This document shows, in pieces, positions 17,045-25,942 of a stretch of 41,327 nt of DNA. Origin of the DNA: Planctomycetota bacterium (lineage in GTDB: Bacteria; Planctomycetota; Phycisphaerae; Phycisphaerales; SM1A02). The stretch covers positions 1-41,327 of the forward strand of contig JADFFQ010000037.1 of NCBI GenBank assembly GCA_022568135.1, read 5' to 3'. The notes below the pieces were generated by a model. That model ran no database searches. It was not told the origin of the DNA and worked only from the letters and a program-made list of their open reading frames with translations. Within the stretch, counting starts at the first letter, position 1. Every line of letters starts with the position of its first letter. A program made the translations under genes and the position numbers.

Positions 17045-17083
17045 GGCTGAAATCCATCACGCCGCGATCATGGCGCGCTGATG

Positions 17084-18847
17084 CTACTCCTCGAGGATGG
17101 TCTCGCGGACCACCTCGTCGATCGTGGTTTGTCCTTCGTAAATGGCCAGGAGCCCCGATTCCCGAAGCGAACGCATACCCCGCTTTCGAGCCTGGTCGCG
17201 AATCGCGTTGGTGGAGCCTTCGGACATGATCAGCTCACGGAGAGGATCGTCCAGACACATGATCTCGAAGATCGCCATGCGCCCCTTGTATCCCGTGTGA
17301 CTGCACGCTTCGCACCCGCGGCCGCGGAAGAACGTCCGCTGCTGGACCTCGCTTCGACGAAGCAGCATTTCCATGAGCTGCTCGTCGGTGGGCACGTATT
17401 CTTCCTTACAGCTGAGGCAGATGCGACGCACCAGACGCTGGGCAACAATCGCTTCGATCGTCGCGGTGAGCAGGAATCCCTCAATGCCCAGGTCCAGCAA
17501 TCGCAGGATCGCGGACGGGGCGTCGTTGGTGTGCAAGGTCGAGAAGACCAGATGGCCGGTCAGCGACGCCTGCACCGCGATCTGCGCAGTTTCCAGGTCG
17601 CGAATCTCACCGACCAGAATGATGTCCGGGTCCTGCCGCAGGAAGTGTCGCAGCAGCCGGGCAAAGGTCAGGCCCTGCTCGGGGTTGATCTGCGACTGGA
17701 TCAGCCCGTCGATGTCATATTCCACCGGATCCTCAGCGGTGAGGATCTTGGTGGTCGGCTCGTTGAGCTCACTGAGAGCGGCATAGAGCGTCGTTGTCTT
17801 CCCGCATCCGGTCGGGCCCGTCACGACGATGATCCCGTTGGGCTTGCGGATCAGCGACCGCAGCTGCTCCAGCTCATCGTTGCGCAGGCCGATCTTGTCC
17901 AGGCTGAGCTGGATGTTGGATCGGTCGAGCACCCGCAGCACCACCGACTCGCCGAACATCGTCGGCAGCACCGAAACACGCAGATCGACCGGGTTGTTAT
18001 TGACCGTCAGTTCGATGCGGCCATCCTGCGGCAGCCGCCGCTCGGCGATATCGAGGTCGGCCATCACCTTGATGCGAGAGATGATCGGCAAGGCCAGATG
18101 TCGCGGCGGCGGGATCATCTCATAAAGGATCCCGTCAATGCGATACCGCATCTTGAACTCGTCTTCAAACGGCTCGAAGTGGATGTCCGAGGCCTTGTCC
18201 TTGATCGCCTGGAGCAACACGAGGTTAACGAGGCGGACAACCTTGTTGTCCTCCGCAGCCTGAGAGAGTTCTTCGAGGTCAATGGACTCGTCGCGCCCAG
18301 CAAGCGCCGCCAGCGAGTCCGATTCCCCCAACTCAGCCATGATCATGGCCATCGACGTTGTCTTGCCGCTGTAACGCTTCGCGAGCACCTTGTCGATCTG
18401 CTGGGCCGGCGCGACCACCGCATCAACCTTGAAGCCCATCAGCAATCGCAGGTCATCCACCGCGCGAAAATTGTCCGGGCTCTTCATCGCGATCGTGATG
18501 GACCGACTGGTTTCGTCGTACTCCAGAGGCACAACCTGGTAGGTGCTGGCCATTTCCGCCGGCAGCGCCTCGATCGCGGCGTCGGGAATCTCGATCTCGG
18601 CGAGATCAACCATTCGCATCCCTGCCTGCCCGGCCAGAGCCACCAGCACGTCGGCGTCGCTGATATACCCCAGGCTCACCAGCAACTGCCCGACTGGCTC
18701 CTTTCGCGTCTTTTGGAGCTGAAGTGCCTCATGGACCTGGTCGCGCGTGACCTTGCGCAGCTTGGTCAGCACCCGACCCAGGCGCCGCCCCTTCATCTGC
18801 CCAGGATCTACCGTGCCCTGCGAACTCTCTACTGCGGTCTTGCCCAT
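17084..18847 (-). CDS. gspE: GspE/PilB-family assembly ATPase (second of two)
   Basis: 587 residues. The N-terminal MshEN/GspE-N domain (about 20-160) is followed by the secretion ATPase core: Walker A GPTGCGKTTT, Asp box LTAEDPVEYDI, Walker B DPDIILVGEIRD, the His box STLHTNDAPSA, and the zinc tetracysteine CLSC ... CEAC that marks GspE/PilB rather than PilT. It powers insertion of pseudopilin subunits. A GGAGG run lies 18 nt upstream of ATG 18847, too far for a good ribosome site, so the start could be later, at the Met near GQMKGRR. It is directly followed by gspF, making it the likely dedicated ATPase of the pseudopilin set below. Confidence 0.92.
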   Translation of the reverse strand: MGKTAVESSQGTVDPGQMKGRRLGRVLTKLRKVTRDQVHEALQLQKTRKEPVGQLLVSLGYISDADVLVALAGQAGMRMVDLAEIEIPDAAIEALPAEMASTYQVVPLEYDETSRSITIAMKSPDNFRAVDDLRLLMGFKVDAVVAPAQQIDKVLAKRYSGKTTSMAMIMAELGESDSLAALAGRDESIDLEELSQAAEDNKVVRLVNLVLLQAIKDKASDIHFEPFEDEFKMRYRIDGILYEMIPPPRHLALPIISRIKVMADLDIAERRLPQDGRIELTVNNNPVDLRVSVLPTMFGESVVLRVLDRSNIQLSLDKIGLRNDELEQLRSLIRKPNGIIVVTGPTGCGKTTTLYAALSELNEPTTKILTAEDPVEYDIDGLIQSQINPEQGLTFARLLRHFLRQDPDIILVGEIRDLETAQIAVQASLTGHLVFSTLHTNDAPSAILRLLDLGIEGFLLTATIEAIVAQRLVRRICLSCKEEYVPTDEQLMEMLLRRSEVQQRTFFRGRGCEACSHTGYKGRMAIFEIMCLDDPLRELIMSEGSTNAIRDQARKRGMRSLRESGLLAIYEGQTTIDEVVRETILEE

Positions 18848-19104
18848 GTTCCGTCGCCCGAATTACCCCCTCCTCGCCGCGGCTCCCTACCCAGATTCAC
18901 TCGCGGCCCAGCTCGCTCGCACCCTGCAGGCCCGCCTTGACGCCACGCGGTCCGAATAGAGGAAGCCTCCTGATGCAATGATACGGGCCACCTACCCCCC
19001 TGTTGTCGAATGTGACCGATTCTGATTGTAGGACACTTGGATTATGAGATATACTATCAGCCCATAGTCCGCCACGGCAAGTGGATCGGGGCTTCTTCAG
19101 ATCG
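18848..19104 (-). promoter_or_regulatory. 257-bp gap upstream of gspE, AT-rich probable promoter region
   Basis: The gap between pilT and gspE contains an AT-rich island at about 19015-19065 in otherwise GC-rich DNA. On the minus strand it offers TTGCCG and, 18 bp on, TAGTAT, with CATAAT a little further. This would let gspE-gspF-pseudopilins be transcribed separately from pilB-pilT. The match to consensus is only moderate. The last 110 bp before gspE are GC-rich with no gene that I can support. Confidence 0.35.
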
Positions 19105-20214
19105 CTAGGCGACCACCGTGTCCAGCTCGGTTCGCCCCACGCTGCCACCTGCCCGGTGAACCTTCTCCGTCAGCTCACCGGGATCCTTGCATTTGTCAAC
19201 CATTTCCTCCGCGGAGATCAGGCCCTTCTCGTAGAGGGTCCAGAGGTGGTCGTCGAGCAGTTGCATGCCGAATTTCCTCCCGGTCTGGATGGCCGAGTCG
19301 ATGCGGAAGGTCTTGTTCTCCCGGATCAGGTTGGCGATCGCAGGCGTGACCACGAGGAACTCGAACGCGGCGACCCGACCCGACTGATCGGTGCGAGCCA
19401 GCAGCACCTGGCTCAGGACGCAGATCAGCGATACGGAAAGCTGCACGCGAATCTGCGCCTGCTGGTTCACGGGGAACGCGTCGATGATCCGGTTGATGGT
19501 GCCGGCTGCTCCGGTGGTGTGCAGCGTGGCGAAAACCAGGTGCCCGGTCTCCGCCGCACGGATCGCCGATTCCATCGTCTCCAGATCGCGCATCTCGCCA
19601 ACCAGCATCACGTCGGGGTCGGCACGGAGGCCGCGGCGTAATGCCTCGGAGAAGCTCGGCACATCCACGCCTACCTCGCGCTGGGCGATGATCGATTTCT
19701 TATGGTAGTGGTAGTACTCGATCGGGTCCTCAATCGTGATGATGTGCCGATCGAGGTTTATGTTGATGTAGTCCACCATCGTGGCGAGCGACGTGGTCTT
19801 TCCCGAGCCGGTGGGGCCGGTCACAATGTACAAACCCCGAGGCCGGCGAACCAGCTCCTTACAGATCGGGGGAAGGCCGATTTCTTCGAACGTCAGGATC
19901 TTGTTGGGAATCAGGCGAAGGGCGATCGCCACATCGCCGCGCTGGCGGAAAACGGCGACTCGGAATCGCGCCTCCGTGCCGTAGGCAAAGCCGTAATCGG
20001 TGCTTCCCTCCTCCTGAAGCTCCTGCTGCGCGCGCTCCGGCGTGATCGCTTTCATCAGCGAGACCAAATCGTCGGAGTCCAGGACCTTGGTGTCGAGGCT
20101 CCGAAGCTTGCCGTGCAAGCGCAAGGTCGGCTTGCGCCCCACCGTCAGGTGCAGATCGGAGGCGTCTTGGCGAATCACGGTGTCAAGCAAACGGTCGATC
20201 TGAACTGTGGACAT
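19105..20214 (-). CDS. pilT: PilT-family twitching motility / retraction ATPase
   Basis: 369 residues, close to the usual 345-370. The PilT signature is clear: short N-terminal PAS-like domain (RQDASDLHLTVGRKP), Walker A GPTGSGKTTS, Asp box IEDPIEYYHYHKKS, Walker B DPDVMLVGEMRDLET, His box ATLHTTGAAGTINRI, and the arginine-containing AIRAAETGHLVFATLHT segment, with no zinc tetracysteine. The usual AIRNLIRE near the C-terminus is present as AIANLIRENKT. PilT depolymerises type IV pili. It lies 67 bp after the PilB-like gene in the same direction; its presence next to assembly ATPases suggests that the machinery makes a retractable pilus and is not purely a secretion system. Confidence 0.93.
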   Translation of the reverse strand: MSTVQIDRLLDTVIRQDASDLHLTVGRKPTLRLHGKLRSLDTKVLDSDDLVSLMKAITPERAQQELQEEGSTDYGFAYGTEARFRVAVFRQRGDVAIALRLIPNKILTFEEIGLPPICKELVRRPRGLYIVTGPTGSGKTTSLATMVDYININLDRHIITIEDPIEYYHYHKKSIIAQREVGVDVPSFSEALRRGLRADPDVMLVGEMRDLETMESAIRAAETGHLVFATLHTTGAAGTINRIIDAFPVNQQAQIRVQLSVSLICVLSQVLLARTDQSGRVAAFEFLVVTPAIANLIRENKTFRIDSAIQTGRKFGMQLLDDHLWTLYEKGLISAEEMVDKCKDPGELTEKVHRAGGSVGRTELDTVVA

Positions 20215-20281
20215 GAAGCGTCTCGAAAGGGATTATTGAAGAACGAAGAGCATGAACACCTCTTGGGCAAGGCACAAGGGA

Positions 20282-22009
20282 TCAAACCTCCATCTCGGCA
20301 GGGATATCGCTCTCGACCTGGGCAAAGCGTGCGACTTCGGACGCGGTGGTGTCGCCGCGAAGGATCTTGATCTTCCCGTCGCCGAGCAACGTTCGCATCC
20401 CCGCGCGGACCGCCGCGTCGCGGATCTCGCCGATCGGCGCGCGACGAAAGGCCAGCTCGCGAATCTCACTGTTCATTTTCATCAGCTCGAAGATCGCTTT
20501 GCGACCGTGATAGCCGATGTCGCCGCAGTGCGTGCATCCAACGGCACGATAGGTGCTTTGATTCCGCAGGTCCTTTTCCGTAATCCCAACCAGGCCCAGC
20601 AGCCGATGATCCGGCTCCGGGTCGGGCTCCCGGCAGCGCTCGCACAAGAAGCGGATCAGCCGCTGGCCCATGACCGCCTGAACAGCGCTGGCGAGCAGGA
20701 ACGGCTTCACACCCATATCAAGCAAGCGGGTCATTGCCGAGGGCGCGTCATTCGTGTGCAACGTGGAGAAGACCAGGTGGCCGGTGAGCGCGGCCTGCAC
20801 GGCGATCTCGGCCACCTCGCGGTCTCGAATCTCGCCCACCAGCACGATATCCGGAGCCTGACGCAGCATCGCCCGCAGGATCGCCGAGAAGGTCAGCCCG
20901 ATGCTCTCACGCACCTGGCATTGGTTGATCCCCGTGAAGTTGTATTCGACGGGGTCCTCGGCCGTGATGATCTTGCGGTCCGGACGATTCAACACGTCCA
21001 TCGCCGAATATAACGTCGTCGTCTTTCCCGATCCGGTCGGGCCGGTGACCAGAAAGATGCCGTTGGGCCGACGGATGATCTTGTTGAACTGCTCGAGGGT
21101 GTCGGCCTCGAACCCAAGGTTCTGCAAGCCGACCTTTACCGACTCCGAGCGAAGGATGCGCAAGACGATCGACTCACCGTGAAAGGCCGGGCAGGCGCTG
21201 ACCCGGAAATCCACTTGCTCAGCGTCGACCGGCATCATGATCCGGCCGTCTTGAGGGATGCGTTTGTCAGCGATATTCATTCCGGCCATGAGTTTGAGCC
21301 TGGCCAGCAGCGAAGATTGCATCCGCTTGGGCAGGTTGTCGCGGACATGACACACGCCATCAATGCGGTACCGCAGCACCACCCGGTCGGCCATGGGCTC
21401 AACGTGAATGTCTGAGGCCCGCATGCGGACCGCCTCCACGATCATCCGGTGGACCAGACGGATGATTGGAGCGTCCTCCCCCGCCATGATGTCCACGGAG
21501 GTGTCAACCGAGCGATCCAGCGTGACATCGACTGACTCGGTCACCAGCGACTCGTCAGAGAACATCCCCCCCGGGCGGCCGGAGGTACCATCGATGAACG
21601 CCTTGATCGCGCTCTTGGGCGCGATGGCGGTGTCGATTTCGCGGTTGAGCCGGAATCGCAGCAGATCAAGCAACTCCAGATCCATCGGATCGTGGATGAT
21701 GAGCTTGAGCCGCCCGTTCATGGTCCCTATCGGCAGCACCAGATGCCGTTTCACGAGATCCTCAGGGATCAGCGACAGGTCGATTTGGCTTTGGGCCTCC
21801 GGCCGGTCCAGATTGATGTACTCCAGATCGAATTGAGCCGCGAGAGCCTTGGCGATGTCCTCTTCCTTGCTGAAGCCGGCCTCGACCATGGCTTCGCCGA
21901 CGCGCTTGCCGCTGCCGTCGGCAATACTGAGGGCCTGGCGGACCTGCTGTTCGGTCACCGTGGACCATTCCAGCAGGATCTCGCCTAGTTTCTTGCGTTT
22001 GCGGGCCAT
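20282..22009 (-). CDS. pilB: PilB/GspE-family assembly ATPase (first of two)
   Basis: 575 residues. N-terminal MshEN domain (KKLGEILLEWSTVTEQQVRQ and YINLDRP), then the ATPase core: Walker A GPTGSGKTTT, ITAEDPVEYNF, Walker B APDIVLVGEIRD, STLHTNDAPSA, and the zinc motif CERC ... CTHC. AGGAG lies 6 nt before ATG 22009, a clear ribosome site. A candidate promoter is at 22078-22106. Being the first gene, next to pilT, it is more likely the type IV pilus extension ATPase, while the ATPase at 17084-18847 serves the pseudopilins; sequence alone does not separate the roles. Confidence 0.9.
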   Translation of the reverse strand: MARKRKKLGEILLEWSTVTEQQVRQALSIADGSGKRVGEAMVEAGFSKEEDIAKALAAQFDLEYINLDRPEAQSQIDLSLIPEDLVKRHLVLPIGTMNGRLKLIIHDPMDLELLDLLRFRLNREIDTAIAPKSAIKAFIDGTSGRPGGMFSDESLVTESVDVTLDRSVDTSVDIMAGEDAPIIRLVHRMIVEAVRMRASDIHVEPMADRVVLRYRIDGVCHVRDNLPKRMQSSLLARLKLMAGMNIADKRIPQDGRIMMPVDAEQVDFRVSACPAFHGESIVLRILRSESVKVGLQNLGFEADTLEQFNKIIRRPNGIFLVTGPTGSGKTTTLYSAMDVLNRPDRKIITAEDPVEYNFTGINQCQVRESIGLTFSAILRAMLRQAPDIVLVGEIRDREVAEIAVQAALTGHLVFSTLHTNDAPSAMTRLLDMGVKPFLLASAVQAVMGQRLIRFLCERCREPDPEPDHRLLGLVGITEKDLRNQSTYRAVGCTHCGDIGYHGRKAIFELMKMNSEIRELAFRRAPIGEIRDAAVRAGMRTLLGDGKIKILRGDTTASEVARFAQVESDIPAEMEV

Positions 22010-22077
22010 TTGGTCTCCTGCGGCGTCGGTGTGAGGTGCCCGGGGCAGCCTGCCGTCGCCATCACCGCCATCATCTT

Positions 22078-22106
22078 AGTATTGTCCGGTAAGCGGATGG
22101 GTTCAA
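22078..22106 (-). promoter_or_regulatory. Candidate sigma70-type promoter for pilB-pilT
   Basis: On the minus strand TTGAAC (22101-22106) and AATACT (22078-22083) are separated by 17 bp, 69 bp upstream of ATG 22009. Both hexamers match the consensus at four positions. It lies in the divergent gap between pilB and coaB. Confidence 0.4.
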
Positions 22107-22178
22107 CTCTGCTGCTCGACGAACCCGCCCGAGCCGGCCGGCCATCGCGTCATCGCCCCCCCTCACCCCGACAGAACC

Positions 22179-22862
22179 ATGAATACGGCCCAAGCAACTG
22201 CACATCGAGTGCTCATCACTGCCGGGGCGACCCACGAGCCGATCGACGCGGTCCGATTCATCGCCAACCGCTCGTCCGGCAGAATGGGCATCGCCCTGGC
22301 TGAGGCCGCGATGACCCGAAATATGACCGTAACGTTGTTGCTGGGCCCCACGTTACTGACCGCACCCTGTGGTTCGCAGATGACCACATGGCGGTTCCAG
22401 ACCACCGACGATCTGAAGCGCCTGCTCGCCACGCACTGGCCGCAACACGATGTGCTGTTCATGGCCGCGGCCGTAGCCGACTTTCGCCCGGTTCAGCCCC
22501 AACTGCCCGGCAAACTCCCCCGCCGCAGCCGGCCGTGGACCCTGCAGCTGGAGCCAACTCCGGACCTGCTTGGCGAGCTGGCCGCGATCACCCGACCGGA
22601 TCAGATCGCCATTGGCTTTGCCCTGGAGCCGGCTGATCGTCTCTGCGACGCCGCCCGTCAGAAGTTGGCCGCTAAGAAGCTCGCGGCGATCGTCGCCAAC
22701 CCGCTGGAAACGATGGACAGCGATCGCATATCGGCCACCGTCCTGTTGCGCAACGGGCGAGCGATCTCCCCGGACTCCGAACTATCGAAGCGCCAATTCG
22801 CCGATTGGTTGCTGGACCACCTTGACGAGATCATCGCCGCAGCGCGCACAACCCCGGCTTGA
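22179..22862 (+). CDS. coaB: Stand-alone phosphopantothenoylcysteine synthetase (CoaB domain)
   Basis: 227 residues covering only the C-terminal (CoaB) half of the usual bifunctional CoaBC/Dfp. The signature is VLITAGATHEPIDAVRFIAN then RSSGRMG, with a later MAAAVADFRP and GFALEP, and KKLAAIVAN matching the K-x-x-D/A-x-IVAN segment. The enzyme ligates cysteine to 4'-phosphopantothenate using CTP (bacterial) in CoA biosynthesis. The decarboxylase half (CoaC) is not in this window, so it must be encoded separately. ATG 22179 has only a weak ribosome site. It is divergent from pilB and not in an obvious operon. Confidence 0.85.
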   Translation: MNTAQATAHRVLITAGATHEPIDAVRFIANRSSGRMGIALAEAAMTRNMTVTLLLGPTLLTAPCGSQMTTWRFQTTDDLKRLLATHWPQHDVLFMAAAVADFRPVQPQLPGKLPRRSRPWTLQLEPTPDLLGELAAITRPDQIAIGFALEPADRLCDAARQKLAAKKLAAIVANPLETMDSDRISATVLLRNGRAISPDSELSKRQFADWLLDHLDEIIAAARTTPA

Positions 22863-23167
22863 CTGCAGGTACCACATCCGCGCGCGCGGCACCTTGGCGC
22901 TCCCACATTGGGCTTCCGGGAGCCTTGATTCTGAGGTATAAGTGAGGGTCGGTCTTTCTTGCGCGCGCTGGGGCGACCGTGCGGGCCACTCAGCGCGCGC
23001 CAGCCATGCCGCGTGCGCTATAACTTCGGCTAACCGAGGCTTATCTCCGCGCAACTCGCGATAAGTGATCGCTTCGGGAGCGCATCGAGCTTTATCTTCG
23101 ACCAACTCGTGCGCGGCGGCGCGACCTCAACCCGCCGTGCGCGCAGAGACATGGCTGCTTCGCGCAG
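22863..23167. other. 305-bp gene-free region between convergent genes
   Basis: It lies between the stops of coaB and the kelch gene. It is GC-rich with several short self-complementary stretches (for example CTTCGG/CCGAGG near 23020-23036 and CGCGCG runs), none followed by a T-tract. Short open frames are present on both strands but have no recognisable product. I see no RNA gene or repeat with a second copy in the window. Confidence 0.4.
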
Positions 23168-24466
23168 CTACGGGCCGCAGGTGCCGCAGAGGTTGCCCCC
23201 GGCGACGGAGCACCACTCGTTCAGCAGCTTCGCCAAGTCGAACGCGTCCACACACCCATCAGGCGCGCCGTCCGGTCCTGAGATGTCCGCGAGGCCGAAG
23301 TTCGGGGAGAGGCAGCCCTCGCAGGGCGGATCTATGTCGCCGGGCGGGTCTGGGTCACCCGCAGAGGAGCACCACGCACCCAGCAGCAGGCCGAGGTCGA
23401 ACGCGTCAACGCATCCGTCGGGGACGCCGGGGCCGAGCGGACCGGAGAAGTCGGCAAGGGAGAGCGGGGGCGCGACCGGCAAGCCGTAGACGGCGCTCTG
23501 GTCGAAGGCGTCGTTCCAGCCGCCGCTGGCAAAGATCGCCAGGCCGTCGGTCGCGCCCGCGTGAAAAGTGAGCGGCTGGGGCATAGACGGCTCACTCTGC
23601 CAGGCGCCGAGCGTCTTATCCGGGAGGATCTGCGCCGAATGAACGGCCGCTGTCGGCGCGCCGGTCCAGCCGCCGACCACGTAGACGCGGCCGGAAATCA
23701 CCACCGCCCCGTGGTCACTCAGCGGCGTGGGAAGCGGCGTGGTCATGGCCCAGGGACCCACGGTGCCGTCGGGCAAAATGGGGGCGATACGGACGGTGTT
23801 GGTCAGGTCAACGCCGTTGTTGATGACGCCGCCGAGCAGGTAGATCGCGCCGTCCTGCACCACCGCCGCGTGGCTGAAGTTGGGCACAGGCAGGTTGAGG
23901 AGACTCACCCAGGACCCAAGCGTGCCGTCGGGGCTGATCTCGGCGCTGTAGACGCGGTCGCTCTCTGTGGTCGGCGTCGCCCCCCCTATGACGTAGATCC
24001 GTCCGTTCGAGACGACGGCGCTGTGCACGAACAGCGGCTCGGGCATCGGCGTCGTCGTCTGCCAGGCCCCGGGGACGCCGTTGGGCCCGATCTGAGAAAA
24101 GTAGACATCGCTGGAGAACACGATGTTGATACCGTCGAAGTGCCTGCCGCCAAGGACGTAGATGTAATTGCCTGAGACGGCAGCGGCATGTCGGGACGAC
24201 GCCTCAGGCAGCACGGTCGTCCCCGCCACCCACGGGCCGATCGTGCCGGGCCCCGTGACTTGAGCGTAGAAAACCTTGTCGCCAGCGAGAAAGCCGTTGG
24301 TGCCGCCGAGCCCACCGAGATGATAGAGGTACCCCTGCGTATGGACCATAGAGTGGGTCACATAGGTATCCGGCAGAGACTCGGTGGCGGTCCATTGCGC
24401 GGGGGCTTGGGCGGTGGAGGAGAAGACCGCAATCACAGCCACGATCAAGAGACGGAGGCTGAACAT
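23168..24466 (-). CDS. Exported kelch-like beta-propeller protein with two dockerin-like repeats
   Basis: 432 residues from ATG 24466, with an AAGGAGGT ribosome site about 7 nt upstream. A signal peptide (SLRLLIVAVIAVFSSTAQA) leads to about six kelch-type blades, each with a G-x-[IL]Y-x-[LIV]GG turn: GYLYHLGG, NYIYVLGG, GRIYVIGG, GAIYLLGG, GRVYVVGG, and AIFASGG. The last 90 residues hold two copies of DGCVDAFDLGLLLGAWC / DGCVDAFDLAKLLNEWC, with Cys pairs, resembling the dockerin-like Ca-binding segments at the ends of planctomycete exported proteins. The frame is open a further 79 codons upstream, but those residues are Arg-rich and lack a start context. Role unknown; probably extracellular or cell-surface, and a possible client of the neighbouring secretion system. 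Confidence 0.8.
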   Translation of the reverse strand: MFSLRLLIVAVIAVFSSTAQAPAQWTATESLPDTYVTHSMVHTQGYLYHLGGLGGTNGFLAGDKVFYAQVTGPGTIGPWVAGTTVLPEASSRHAAAVSGNYIYVLGGRHFDGINIVFSSDVYFSQIGPNGVPGAWQTTTPMPEPLFVHSAVVSNGRIYVIGGATPTTESDRVYSAEISPDGTLGSWVSLLNLPVPNFSHAAVVQDGAIYLLGGVINNGVDLTNTVRIAPILPDGTVGPWAMTTPLPTPLSDHGAVVISGRVYVVGGWTGAPTAAVHSAQILPDKTLGAWQSEPSMPQPLTFHAGATDGLAIFASGGWNDAFDQSAVYGLPVAPPLSLADFSGPLGPGVPDGCVDAFDLGLLLGAWCSSAGDPDPPGDIDPPCEGCLSPNFGLADISGPDGAPDGCVDAFDLAKLLNEWCSVAGGNLCGTCGP

Positions 24467-24970
24467 CACGGAACCTCCTTTTCGGCTTGGAGGCCACAGG
24501 GTCCGCCGGCAGCGGACTCGATTCCTCGCCGGTGCGCTGGGCCTGGTCACTGAAGTGACCAGGCCTCTGGGACTCAAACGCCCGGAGCATTCTCCGCGGC
24601 CCGGAAGTGGCGGCAACCTGACGGCCTTGGCCCGCTCACCTATTGGAACACGGAACGTACGGCCGGTCAAGGGAAAAATGGTGGATCGCGGGTGAGGTGA
24701 CAAAGCAATCCCCCTGGGGGATTGGGTGGGCGGATTGTTCGGCGACGAGGATCGTTGGCGCCGAACAGAAGACTACAAGGAGCCAGCGCCCAGCGGGTCA
24801 GCAACGATACTGGGGCACGCTGCGCTTAGCCCCAGCCACCCCGTCGAGCGTTGGACCGCGACCACTGCCGATGGAATCGGGACGGCTTTACAGAGGAAGA
24901 CCGCGAGCGATGGTCGCGGCGACGAGGGTCCGTTGACGATCGCCCCGCCGTGGCCGGCGGGGCTCAACGT
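24467..24970. other. 504-bp gene-free region upstream of the kelch gene
   Basis: It holds the ribosome site and 5' region of the kelch gene, a strong palindrome at 24540-24565 (separate entry) and a smaller perfect palindrome, AATCCCCC-T-GGGGGATT, at 24707-24723. No convincing coding frame: the open frames lack start contexts and recognisable products. Confidence 0.5.
24540..24565. repeat. Perfect 11-bp-arm palindrome in the kelch leader region
   Basis: GGCCTGGTCAC and its exact complement flank a 4-nt loop (TGAA on the plus strand, TTCA on the minus). It lies about 75 bp before the kelch start codon. No T-tract follows. It could be an attenuator-like hairpin in the mRNA leader, a protein-binding site or a repeat copy. 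Confidence 0.6.
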
Positions 24971-25942
24971 CTACGGGCACGGGCCCCAGTTGGCCACCAG
25001 GGTCAACATATCGAACAGGCCGACGATGCCATCGCCGTCGAAGTCGGGCGGGCCGCCTGGGTCGGCGCCCCACTGGGCGATGAGGGCCAGCAGATCGAGG
25101 ATGCCCACGGCGCCGGAGGCGTCGAGATCCCATGGGCAGAGCAGCGCCGGACAGGCGACGAAATCGGCTCCGCCAACGCCGATGACCATCTCGAGCGTTT
25201 TATCTGGAGCGAGCTCGACCGTTTCGATGCTCAGTGCCACAGTGTGATCCTGCGGTGTGCCCGCAGACAGGTCCTGATCGGCCAGCTGCTCGACGCCGAA
25301 GTCGAGCCGGCTACGCAGGTGCGAGTATGTGTCAATCTCCCAGCTGTCATAGTTTGAGCAGGCGCCGACCCACAGCGGATTTGGAGCCGAGTTGTCGCTC
25401 TGCTCGATGGCGTACGGCTGGTCGGTGCCGGGATGGAAGATCACGATCGCCTCATCATCACTGAAGTCGCCCCCGACATCGAAGTCCATGTAGAAGAACG
25501 GTTTGACACTGACCGGATCAATGCCGACGTTTTTCCACTGCAACGTCACGAGGGCTCCGCCGGACGGACCGTCCACCATCGTGATGTCAATTGTGATCTC
25601 CAGTTGACCAGGATGGTCTACGAGCGTCAGTGATGCGGAATTGGGCTCGAGTTTGTCGCGCGCTTGGTCGCGCGTGTAGTTATCTTCCACGCGTGACGAG
25701 AGCTGGTGGTTGAGCGACGTGGCCTCATAGATGAAGGATTGAAAGATGCTGTCGCCGTCTGGGAGATTGGGCACGATGAAATCCTTGATCTGCCCGTGAT
25801 CATCAATGCTCGCCGACCACATCCCGTCCGGGCTAGTCATGGTATGAGGGAAGGGCTGGGGGCCGGCGTATGCGGTCGATGCGGTCAGTGCGAGACATCC
25901 CAGCCCTAGCATTGCTCGTGCAGCTTGGTCGAAGTTCATCAT
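24971..25942 (-). CDS. Exported protein with C-terminal dockerin-type I-like repeat pair
   Basis: 323 residues. Signal peptide at 1-26 (AMLGLGCLALTASTAYAG). Residues 30-260 form a beta-rich domain with no family I recognise; one stretch (FFYMDFDVGGDFSDDEAIV) has several acidic residues that may bind metal. The C-terminus has two Ca-loop repeats, DLDASGAVGILDLLALIAQW and DFDGDGIVGLFDMLTLVANW, the D-x-D-x-[SD]G-x-[VI] dockerin/EF-hand pattern seen in planctomycete exported proteins. GGGAGG lies just before ATG 25942 (second ATG 25939). The preceding gene in the operon direction is unrelated, and the kelch gene with similar tails lies downstream on the same strand, so both may be exported together. 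Confidence 0.75.
   Translation of the reverse strand: MMNFDQAARAMLGLGCLALTASTAYAGPQPFPHTMTSPDGMWSASIDDHGQIKDFIVPNLPDGDSIFQSFIYEATSLNHQLSSRVEDNYTRDQARDKLEPNSASLTLVDHPGQLEITIDITMVDGPSGGALVTLQWKNVGIDPVSVKPFFYMDFDVGGDFSDDEAIVIFHPGTDQPYAIEQSDNSAPNPLWVGACSNYDSWEIDTYSHLRSRLDFGVEQLADQDLSAGTPQDHTVALSIETVELAPDKTLEMVIGVGGADFVACPALLCPWDLDASGAVGILDLLALIAQWGADPGGPPDFDGDGIVGLFDMLTLVANWGPCP

Noticed and set aside
17081-18940. A 619-codon open frame on the plus strand across gspE
   Set aside because: It is exactly antisense to gspE, which has all ATPase motifs. In GC-rich DNA the reverse frame of a real gene often stays open; the product is His/Asp/Gln-rich with no motif.
18897-19148. An 83-codon minus-strand frame in the pilT-gspE gap
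   Set aside because: It overlaps the end of pilT, has no ribosome site and no recognisable product.
22863-23167. An RNA gene in the coaB-kelch gap
   Set aside because: There are small self-complementary stretches but no tRNA, riboswitch or 6S-like layout that I could recognise.
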